Positions 6,182 to 11,652 of a stretch of 11,652 nucleotides of DNA are shown here, piece after piece. The notes under the pieces were generated by a model. It did not search any database. It saw nothing but the letters and a program-made list of their open reading frames with translations, and had not been told where the DNA came from. Location: assembly GCA_031289445.1 (NCBI GenBank), contig JAITPL010000186.1, positions 1 through 11,652 of the forward strand, given 5' to 3'. Both the position numbers and the translations under genes were made by a program. Origin of the DNA: Tannerella sp. (GTDB taxonomy: Bacteria > Bacteroidota > Bacteroidia > Bacteroidales > Tannerellaceae). Position 1 is the stretch's first letter; every line of letters begins with the position of its first letter.

Positions 6182-8380
6182 ATGAGTTTTATAGCAGACG
6201 AAAACAATGAAGTTTTCGAGATGGCGACAATGTTTGTCAATGAGACCTCGGAGCATCTTTTCCTGACCGGTAAGGCAGGAACAGGCAAGACGACTTTCCT
6301 GCGCTATATCCGCGAACATACGCATAAGGTGGCGGTAGTGGCGGCGCCTACCGGTGTGGCAGCTGTCAATGCGGGAGGCGTAACGCTTCATTCGCTCTTT
6401 CAACTGCCGCTTGAGCCTTTCGTGCCGGGCTTCCGCTCACAAAAAAAACCATACAGTTTCAGTAAGGCCAAACTTGATTTGCTACGCCGGCTGGAACTGC
6501 TTATTATCGACGAAGTGAGTATGCTGCGGGCAGATATTCTTGACGCTATCGACAGTACATTGCAAAAAATACGGCGTACTTATAAACCTTTCGGAGGAGT
6601 GCAGATATTGTATATCGGCGACATGTTTCAGTTGCCGCCGGTTGTCAAGGACGAAGAATGGGAGATGTTGAAACCTTATTATAAAAGTTCGTTTTTCTTT
6701 CATTCACAGGCTTTTGGCAAGACGCAACCGGTGTATCTCGCCCTGAAAAAAGTCTATCGCCAAAGCGAACAGTCGTTTATCGACCTGCTTAACAATGTGC
6801 GCAATAATTGTTTGACAGACAGTGATTTTAAAGCATTAAATTCTCGTTTCCTGCCTAACTTCACTCCTTCGGCTGCGGATAAATATATCACCCTGACTAC
6901 GCATAACTACAAGGCAGACCGCATCAATCGTCAGGAGTTGGACAAACTGTCCTCAAGGGAATACAAACTGTCGGGCAAGGTTGAGGGTGATTTTCCCGAA
7001 TACGCCTTGCCGACCGACCTGCAACTGAGCATGAAGGAGGGCGCACAAATAATGTTTATCCGCAACGACTCCGAAGGACGCTATTACAACGGCAAGATAG
7101 CGATTGTCAGCGGTATCTTCGGCGACCGCGTCGAGGTGCGTATGCCCGAAGGCGACGTGATAACCGTTACGCAAGATATATGGAAGAATTTCCGCTACTC
7201 GCTCAACAAGGAAACAGGCGTTATGGACGAGGAAGAGATAGGCGCATACACGCAGTATCCGCTGCGGCTGGCTTGGGCGGTAACGATACATAAAAGTCAG
7301 GGATTGACTTTCGAAAAGGCGATTATTGATATAGGTTCGTCGTTTGCGCCCGGTCAGGCTTATGTGGCGCTGAGCCGCTGCACTTGTCTCGAAGGAATAG
7401 TGCTGAAAACGCCTGTCGCCCCCGACAGCATTATGACCGACCCCCATGCTATTGATTTTAGCAGGTCTGAAAAGGCTATCGACGAGTTGCGGGGCATACT
7501 TGAAGACGGCAAACGCAAGTTCTGGCGCGAGCGGCTACTGCTGTATTTCGACTGGAAGCCGATGTTTACGTTTTTATGGGAGTTGGAAAAACTGCTTGAG
7601 GACAAGGTTTCGGAGGAGTATGACGCCGGACGCGGCCTGCTCGAAACGTTTCGCAAGTCGGTGCGCGAGATGGACGAGGTGAGCGGGAAATTTAGCGGGC
7701 AGTTGAAAGCGCTTCTGGCTCAGGAGGCTCTCACCGGCGATATCAGCGCTATACGCGAGCGTTGCCGCAAGGCTATTGTTTATTTTCACGAGAACGTTAC
7801 CGACAAGATTCTGTCGCCCTTGCGCATTTATACTTCAAAGATGCGTCAAATCAAGCGTGCGCGTACTTTTTACAAGCATCTCGCAGACCTTGAAAGCGAT
7901 GTTCATCTGTTTCTCGAAAATATGAAGCGCGTGCGATATAACAATGTTCCGCTGGCCGAGGATTTGGAAGTTGTCTCCCTGCCCCAAACGGCTGTCGATG
8001 AGCCTCAATCCGTACAGCTTTCATCCTCATATAAACTCAAAACGAAGAAGACGCCGGGAGAAAAAGCGCCCAAAATTGATACCCGCGCTTTGTCGCTTGC
8101 ACTGTTCAATTCGGGTCTTCCGATAAAGGAAGTAGCGGCGCAACGCTCCCTTGCCGTCAGCACTGTCGAAGAACATCTTTCGGAATTTCTCGGTACGGAA
8201 ATAAGGATAGACCAATTACTTGAAAAGGATGAACTCGCGGAAATATCCGGACTTGTACGCCCGTTACTGCACCTCGAAAAGCCTGCATTTAAGGAGGTTT
8301 ACGAGCGGGGCGGCGGTAAATACAGCTACGGCAAACTGCGAATGGTTTTCCGTTATTTGAAATCTCTAAACGGTCAATAA
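6182..8380 (+). CDS. PIF1-like superfamily 1 DNA helicase with C-terminal helix-turn-helix
   Basis: The 732-residue protein carries the SF1B helicase motifs in order: Walker A GKAGTGKTT (30-38), motif Ia AAPTGVAA (54-61), Walker B LLIIDEVSML (106-115), motif III GDMFQLPP (146-153) and the C-terminal TIHKSQGLTF (368-377) followed by YVALSRC (394-400), as in PIF1 and RecD. Such enzymes translocate 5'-3' on single-stranded DNA and resolve structures such as G-quadruplexes. Residues about 430-640 are long charged helices, and about 645-732 form a helix-turn-helix module of the kind found at the C-terminus of RecQ-like and PIF1-like helicases (LFNSGLPIKEVAAQRSLAVS). The start follows the promoter by 20 bases. 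The stop shares one base with the cinA start. There is no mobile or phage context, so a housekeeping role in replication or repair is likeliest. Confidence 0.93.
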   Translation: MSFIADENNEVFEMATMFVNETSEHLFLTGKAGTGKTTFLRYIREHTHKVAVVAAPTGVAAVNAGGVTLHSLFQLPLEPFVPGFRSQKKPYSFSKAKLDLLRRLELLIIDEVSMLRADILDAIDSTLQKIRRTYKPFGGVQILYIGDMFQLPPVVKDEEWEMLKPYYKSSFFFHSQAFGKTQPVYLALKKVYRQSEQSFIDLLNNVRNNCLTDSDFKALNSRFLPNFTPSAADKYITLTTHNYKADRINRQELDKLSSREYKLSGKVEGDFPEYALPTDLQLSMKEGAQIMFIRNDSEGRYYNGKIAIVSGIFGDRVEVRMPEGDVITVTQDIWKNFRYSLNKETGVMDEEEIGAYTQYPLRLAWAVTIHKSQGLTFEKAIIDIGSSFAPGQAYVALSRCTCLEGIVLKTPVAPDSIMTDPHAIDFSRSEKAIDELRGILEDGKRKFWRERLLLYFDWKPMFTFLWELEKLLEDKVSEEYDAGRGLLETFRKSVREMDEVSGKFSGQLKALLAQEALTGDISAIRERCRKAIVYFHENVTDKILSPLRIYTSKMRQIKRARTFYKHLADLESDVHLFLENMKRVRYNNVPLAEDLEVVSLPQTAVDEPQSVQLSSSYKLKTKKTPGEKAPKIDTRALSLALFNSGLPIKEVAAQRSLAVSTVEEHLSEFLGTEIRIDQLLEKDELAEISGLVRPLLHLEKPAFKEVYERGGGKYSYGKLRMVFRYLKSLNGQ

Positions 8381-9633
8381 TGAATGTCGAAATTATTACT
8401 ATAGGCGACGAGCTTCTGATAGGGCAGGTTGTCGATACCAACTCGGCCTGGATGGCTAAGGCGCTTAATGACAGCGGATTTAAGGTTGTGCGAAAAGTAA
8501 CGGTAGGCGATGTGGAAGAAGATATTCTGCATGCTGTCGGCGAAGCTCGAAGTCGCGTGCAGACAGTACTGTTGACCGGCGGACTTGGCCCTACGCGCGA
8601 CGATATTACTCTACGTTCCCTTTGCAGCTATTTCGATTGCTCCCTGCAATTTTCGGACGAGGTCTATGCCAATATAGAAAATATTTTTGGCCGCAAGGGT
8701 CGTAAGATGAACGAGCTGACACGCCTGCAGGCGCTTGTGCCCGACAAGGCTGTAGTTATTCAAAACGCTGTCGGTACAGCGCCCTCTACGTGGTTTGAGC
8801 AGGACGGCGTCGTGCTTGTATCCCTGCCCGGAGTGCCGGCTGAAATGAAGTGGCTGATGGAAAACGAGATAATACCGCGTTTGAATAAAAGATTCAATCG
8901 GGATATTTTTATACGGCACCGGACAAGTTGGGTTTCAGGTTATACCGAATCGGCTCTTGCGCAGTCTCTGGCTTCGTTTGAGGATAATTTGCCCGATAGC
9001 GTCAAACTGGCTTATCTGCCCCAGCCTGGTATCATCCGCCTCCGCCTCTCTGCTTATTGCAAGGAAGAACGCTTGGCCGAAGAACTTGTTGAGGGCTTGC
9101 AGAAACAACTTTCGCAGATACTCGGAAGCAACATTATCGCCGAAGAAGATACCGGTTTGGAGATCGTAGTAGGTGAAAAGCTTCGCAGGTGCGGACTGAC
9201 TTTGGGCACGGCCGAGAGTTGTACCGGAGGCGCTATAGCCGCGCTGCTTACATCCGTTCCCGGCAGCTCGGATTATTTTCGCGGCAGCGTGGTGGCATAC
9301 TCCAACGATGTTAAAAAAAATGTGCTGCATGTTGCAGAAAGCGATTTGCAGAAGTACGGAGCTGTCAGTCGCCAAGTGGTAGAGCAGATGGCGCAAGGCG
9401 CATTAACGGTGACAGGCTGCGATTATGCCCTTGCCACATCCGGCATAGCAGGCCCCGGTGGAGGCAGTAATGAAAAACCTGTCGGCACGGTTTGGATAGC
9501 CGTAGCCAATAGGGATACGGTCATCTCTCAAGAGTTTTATTTCACCACCCTCCGCGACCAAAACATACAGCGTGCAGTGAGCGCCGCCCTGCTTATGCTA
9601 CTCGAAAGATTGAAAGCCGATTTTCCTCTGTAG
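8380..9633 (+). CDS. cinA: CinA family protein (MoaB-like domain plus nicotinamide-nucleotide amidase)
   Basis: This 417-residue protein has both CinA halves. The N-terminal MogA/MoaB-like domain (1-170) starts MNVEIITIGDELLIGQVVDT and includes TGGLGPTRDD (66-75), and in characterised relatives it acts as an ADP-ribose or CoA pyrophosphatase. The C-terminal PncC domain (about 258-415) has AESCTGG (278-284) with the catalytic serine, and TSGIAGPGG (353-361) with the following KPVGTVWIA; PncC deamidates nicotinamide mononucleotide to nicotinate mononucleotide in pyridine-nucleotide recycling. Full length and all motifs are present. Its ATG overlaps the helicase stop by one base (TAATG), so the two are almost certainly co-transcribed and translationally coupled. 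The link to competence seen in Gram-positive bacteria should not be assumed here. Confidence 0.96.
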   Translation: MNVEIITIGDELLIGQVVDTNSAWMAKALNDSGFKVVRKVTVGDVEEDILHAVGEARSRVQTVLLTGGLGPTRDDITLRSLCSYFDCSLQFSDEVYANIENIFGRKGRKMNELTRLQALVPDKAVVIQNAVGTAPSTWFEQDGVVLVSLPGVPAEMKWLMENEIIPRLNKRFNRDIFIRHRTSWVSGYTESALAQSLASFEDNLPDSVKLAYLPQPGIIRLRLSAYCKEERLAEELVEGLQKQLSQILGSNIIAEEDTGLEIVVGEKLRRCGLTLGTAESCTGGAIAALLTSVPGSSDYFRGSVVAYSNDVKKNVLHVAESDLQKYGAVSRQVVEQMAQGALTVTGCDYALATSGIAGPGGGSNEKPVGTVWIAVANRDTVISQEFYFTTLRDQNIQRAVSAALLMLLERLKADFPL

Positions 9634-9681
9634 AAAAAACTTTTTCCATTCCTCGCACTTGTAAATCTCAATATTTTAATG

Positions 9682-9689
9682 TACTTTTG
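9682..9689 (+). promoter_or_regulatory. Bacteroidota promoter TACTTTTG for the GH20-like gene
   Basis: TACTTTTG matches TANNTTTG, and a TTG at 9659-9661 sits 20 bases upstream in the -33 position. This is the best complete promoter in the window. It decides the gene start: the ATG codons at 9679 and 9691 lie inside or directly after the element, so 9709 is the first ATG well inside the transcript. Confidence 0.78.
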
Positions 9690-9708
9690 TATGAAAAATA
9701 AATTCATT

Positions 9709-10797
9709 ATGAAGAAAATTTGTATAGTTGTTTTAATTGCAATCTGGGCAAATGCCGCATCGGGACAGAAGCGTATCGACTCCCTCATGTCGGTGCGCGG
9801 GTTGGCTATTGCCGCGCCCTCAGCCAAAAACATTGACCTTTTCACCAAGTTTGTAAATGAAGAGTTGGGGCCGGCGCATTTCAATCTGTTGATTTTGAGG
9901 ATAGACTGGAACTATGATTACAAGTCGCATCCCGAACTGCGCGACCCCAATCCCCTGACAGAGGCGGATATCAAGAAGATTGTGGACGTCTGCCTCAAGT
10001 ATCGCATACGCATCGTGCCGCAAATCAACCTGCTCGGTCATCAGTCGTGGGCTAAACAGACAGGTAACCTGTTGCGCGTGTATCCCGAATTTGACGAGAC
10101 GCCGCACGTCAAGACCGAGGACTATACCGGTTGGCCTAACCCCGACGGACTGTACTGCAAGAGTTACTGTCCGCTGCATCCGTCTGTGCATAAGATTGTT
10201 TTTGCGCTTGTTGACGAGATAACGGAGGTTTTCGAGACGGATTTGTTTCATGCCGGTATGGACGAGGTCTTTTACATCGGCGACGATAAGTGTCCACGCT
10301 GCAAGGGTCGCGACAAGTCGGAGCTTTTTGCGGGCGAGGTTACGCGGATACACAATCATCTGGCCGAGAACGGCAAGCGGCTGATGATATGGGGCGACCG
10401 CCTTATCGACGGCAACGCTACAGGCATAGGCGTCTGGGAAGCGAGCGGCAACGACACGCATCGCGCTATCGACATGATACCCAAGGACGTTTTTATCTGC
10501 GACTGGCATTATGAGCGTCCCGACCAGACAGCTGTTTATTTTGCCATGAAAGGCTTCGATGTGGCGACTTGTCCGTGGCGCAAACCGGATGTAGCCGTCG
10601 AGCAAGTCAACGACATGCTGCGTTGGCGCAAAAGTTCTACGCGGCAGATGTCGCAACATTTTCAGGGAATAATCGAAACCGTATGGTCGGGCGCCGACGG
10701 TTTCCTGAAAAACTATTACGATACGCAGGCAGACCTCAAGCAGGACTCTGACGTATTAACTCTCAAACGATTGATAGAAACATTTAAAACATTGTAG
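9709..10797 (+). CDS. Secreted GH20-like glycoside hydrolase
   Basis: The 362-residue product starts with a signal peptide (MKKICIVVLIAIWANAASG, cleavage near Gly-Gln) and then a single barrel domain of the type annotated as family 20 glycosylhydrolase. Evidence is INLLGHQSWAKQ, corresponding to the D-x-P-G-H segment after the fourth strand; FHAGMDEVFYIG with Asp185-Glu186 in the place of the GH20 catalytic pair; a CDWHYE segment; and a C-terminal TVWSGADGF tryptophan motif. GH20 enzymes remove terminal N-acetylhexosamines by substrate-assisted catalysis. The usual GH20 N-terminal domain is absent and the classical HxGGDE is HAGMDE here, so the substrate may differ. I chose the ATG at 9709 because earlier in-frame ATGs are within the promoter. 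The small gene at 10800 follows after two bases. Confidence 0.82.
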   Translation: MKKICIVVLIAIWANAASGQKRIDSLMSVRGLAIAAPSAKNIDLFTKFVNEELGPAHFNLLILRIDWNYDYKSHPELRDPNPLTEADIKKIVDVCLKYRIRIVPQINLLGHQSWAKQTGNLLRVYPEFDETPHVKTEDYTGWPNPDGLYCKSYCPLHPSVHKIVFALVDEITEVFETDLFHAGMDEVFYIGDDKCPRCKGRDKSELFAGEVTRIHNHLAENGKRLMIWGDRLIDGNATGIGVWEASGNDTHRAIDMIPKDVFICDWHYERPDQTAVYFAMKGFDVATCPWRKPDVAVEQVNDMLRWRKSSTRQMSQHFQGIIETVWSGADGFLKNYYDTQADLKQDSDVLTLKRLIETFKTL

Positions 10798-10799
10798 TT

Positions 10800-10985
10800 A
10801 TGAGCTTTGCAGGACACGTATTGGACATGATTCGTCGCGACAAGGAAAATCGCGAGCTTCGCAAGAATCTGAAATCAAAATTCGACAGGAAAAAATCGTA
10901 TCTGAAAGGCGCCGAACGCTCGACGGAATTATCCGAAGAAGAATTCAAAAGAATTTATCCCAGCATCGAGGAAATGAAGGAATAA
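10800..10985 (+). CDS. Small charged conserved-type protein, 61 residues
   Basis: The product starts MSFAGHVLDMIRRDKENREL and is strongly basic in the middle, acidic at the end (ELSEEEFKRIYPSIEEMKE), and predicted to be helical, with no signal peptide, membrane helix or cysteines. I recognise this type as a small Bacteroidota protein of unknown function, with the MIRRDKENREL stretch as its most conserved part; I cannot assign an activity. The ATG comes two bases after the stop of the GH20-like gene, which places both in one transcript. Codon use is like that of its neighbours. It ends with TAA one base before a heptanucleotide array, and a strong hairpin 30 bases further probably closes the transcription unit. 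Confidence 0.75.
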   Translation: MSFAGHVLDMIRRDKENRELRKNLKSKFDRKKSYLKGAERSTELSEEEFKRIYPSIEEMKE

Positions 10986-10986
10986 A

Positions 10987-11007
10987 TGTGAATTATGAAT
11001 TGTGAAT
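10987..11007. repeat. Heptanucleotide array TRTGAAT x3 after the stop of the 61-residue gene
   Basis: Three tandem 7-base units TGTGAAT, TATGAAT and TGTGAAT begin one base after the TAA stop. Each contains TGA, and the 7-base period places it in all three frames. It parallels the arrays at 1348 and 1641 in period and position but not in sequence. Confidence 0.75.
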
Positions 11008-11016
11008 GACTTTGTT

Positions 11017-11058
11017 GCAACGGTACTATGGATAAAACCTATCCCATAGTACCGTTGC
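11017..11058 (+). terminator. Strong 15-bp hairpin, probable bidirectional terminator
   Basis: GCAACGGTACTATGG (11017-11031) and CCATAGTACCGTTGC (11044-11058) are perfectly complementary with a 12-base loop. It lies between the end of the 61-residue gene and the 3' end of the minus-strand transposase remnant. The plus-strand tail (TTGAATTTTC) is only moderately T-rich, and upstream TTTG would be the tail on the other strand, so termination is likely but not certain. Confidence 0.6.
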
Positions 11059-11066
11059 TTGAATTT

Positions 11067-11438
11067 TCAATTAACTTTGCAGGAATCGGGCATACCTGTC
11101 CCTGCGAATTTATTCGGTATTGAACACTTCAAGTCAACTTCCGTCTTTTGATTTTCCATTATTCTTGCATTTAAGACGCTGCCAAAAACAGTTTGATATC
11201 TAAACATGAGCGCTTCATTGAGACTTCTCCGATGATAGCCGTGTGCCTGTTTCCATGATTTGGAACCGCGCAAATTAATGTGTTCCACCGCTTCATTCCG
11301 CTGTATCAAATAATCCGGCAGGGGACTGCCCCTCTTACCTTTTTGTATCACTGCGCTTTTAGGTGGCGGGATAACCTGTTCCACATCTTTACCCAAGACC
11401 TCTCCATGTCCAAACCTGTCACAGGCGCCATCCCCTGT
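11067..11438 (-). pseudogene. Truncated IS5-type DDE transposase, C-terminal part
   Basis: The minus-strand frame reads a C-terminal transposase segment of about 123 residues. It begins with GDGACD, corresponding to the second catalytic Asp in IS5-family enzymes (usual form ADGAYD), continues with VIPPPKSAVIQ (usual PPRKNAV), and contains GYHRRSLNEALMFRYQ, the Y-(2)-R-(3)-E-(6)-K signature of IS4/IS5 transposases with the catalytic Glu at 11214-11216. The last position of the signature is Gln instead of Lys. It ends MPDSCKVN, close to the usual end of these proteins. The N-terminal half (roughly 180 residues and the first Asp) is missing; the frame meets a stop at 11454-11456, next to nested CCGG palindromes. 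There is no ATG, so it cannot be expressed as a functional enzyme. Confidence 0.85.
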
Positions 11439-11482
11439 AAAACCGGTTTTATTTTACCGGTTTTGCCGGCTCACCGGTAAAA
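11438..11482. repeat. Nested AAAACCGG/CCGGTTTT inverted repeats
   Basis: AAAACCGG (11439-11446) pairs with CCGGTTTT (11457-11464), and TTTTACCGG (11452-11460) pairs with CCGGTAAAA (11474-11482). The two stems share bases and exclude each other. A central GCCGGC palindrome lies at 11465-11470. The cluster lies exactly where the transposase homology breaks off, so it may mark the rearrangement junction or be a separate element that inserted there. Confidence 0.65.
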
Positions 11483-11540
11483 CCCTGTGTTTGATAATCA
11501 AAAAAACATGTATTTACATGAATTGGAATGTTCCAATCGT

Positions 11541-11652
11541 GAATTGTCGTTTGCCAATTGACGAATGTCGTTTGCCAATCGTGGAATGTCGTTTGCCAAT
11601 CGTGGAATGTCGTTTGCCAATTGACGAATGTCGTTTGCCAATTGACGAATGT
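11541..11652. repeat. 21-bp tandem array with two unit types, running off the window end
   Basis: Units share the 17-base core GAATGTCGTTTGCCAAT and end in either TGAC (type A) or CGTG (type B). Copies are at 11541-11562 (22 bases, type A with an extra T), 11563-11583 (B), 11584-11604 (B), 11605-11625 (A) and 11626-11646 (A), then GAATGT to the end. Bases 11520-11540 resemble a diverged earlier unit. The units are contiguous without spacers, so it is not a CRISPR array. The plus frame beginning with an ATG at 11518 stays open to the end and would encode a 7-residue repeat ECRLPI(D/V); coding is possible but unproven. Confidence 0.9.

Noticed and set aside
6182..8380. Defence-island or phage helicase
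   Set aside because: The motifs and the coupled cinA neighbour fit a chromosomal housekeeping PIF1-like gene; no phage, nuclease or toxin genes surround it.
9820..10659. 279-residue minus-strand frame
   Set aside because: It is antisense to the GH20-like gene, which has a promoter, signal peptide and family motifs; the antisense product shows none.
4872..10797. Polysaccharide utilisation locus
   Set aside because: Two glycosidase-like genes are present but no SusC/SusD pair or dedicated regulator, and housekeeping genes lie between them.
11541..11652. CRISPR array
   Set aside because: Units of 21 bases are contiguous with no unique spacers, and no cas genes are present.

Overview
The window looks like chromosomal DNA from a member of the Bacteroidales (phylum Bacteroidota). 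The reasons are four copies of the Bacteroidota -7 promoter hexanucleotide-type signal TANNTTTG placed just upstream of genes, the absence of Shine-Dalgarno sequences at most starts, and gene families that are typical of the group: a membrane-bound TPR/AraC-type regulator, a PIF1-like helicase with a C-terminal helix-turn-helix, a WbsX/GH99-like lipoprotein and a short GH20-like secreted protein. The assignment is by recognition only; no search was run.

Layout. (1) 1-1350, plus strand: 3' part of a TPR - transmembrane - AraC-type DNA-binding regulator whose linker is an unusual Met/Ala/Asp low-complexity tract. (2) 1351-1670: non-coding stretch between convergent genes, with heptanucleotide arrays at both gene ends and a cluster of hairpins that can fold into a cloverleaf-like shape. 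(3) 4599-1671, minus strand: a tight four-gene housekeeping operon, TPR protein - prmC - recX - comF-like, with one promoter at 4622-4629 and overlapping stops and starts. (4) 4630-4845: divergent promoter region with a perfect 15-bp dyad. (5) 4872-6059: WbsX/GH99-like lipoprotein under its own promoter. (6) 6182-9633: PIF1-like helicase and cinA, coupled by a one-base stop/start overlap. (7) 9709-10985: secreted GH20-like protein followed two bases later by a 61-residue protein. (8) 10986-11652: a strong hairpin, a truncated IS5-type transposase gene on the minus strand, nested CCGG palindromes, and a 21-bp tandem array that runs off the window end.

How the parts fit. The minus-strand operon covers translation termination (PrmC), recombination control (RecX) and a phosphoribosyltransferase-fold ComF-like protein; the helicase-cinA pair is also housekeeping (DNA unwinding, and nucleotide/NAD repair). 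The two glycosidase-like genes are single, without SusC/SusD or sulfatase neighbours, so they are not a classical polysaccharide utilisation locus. I do not see a defence system, CRISPR array, RNA gene or toxin-antitoxin pair. The most unusual signals are in the spacers: three different heptanucleotide arrays, each beginning at or one base after the stop codon of a transcription unit's last gene, the foldable cluster at 1487-1587, and the two-type 21-bp array at the right end.
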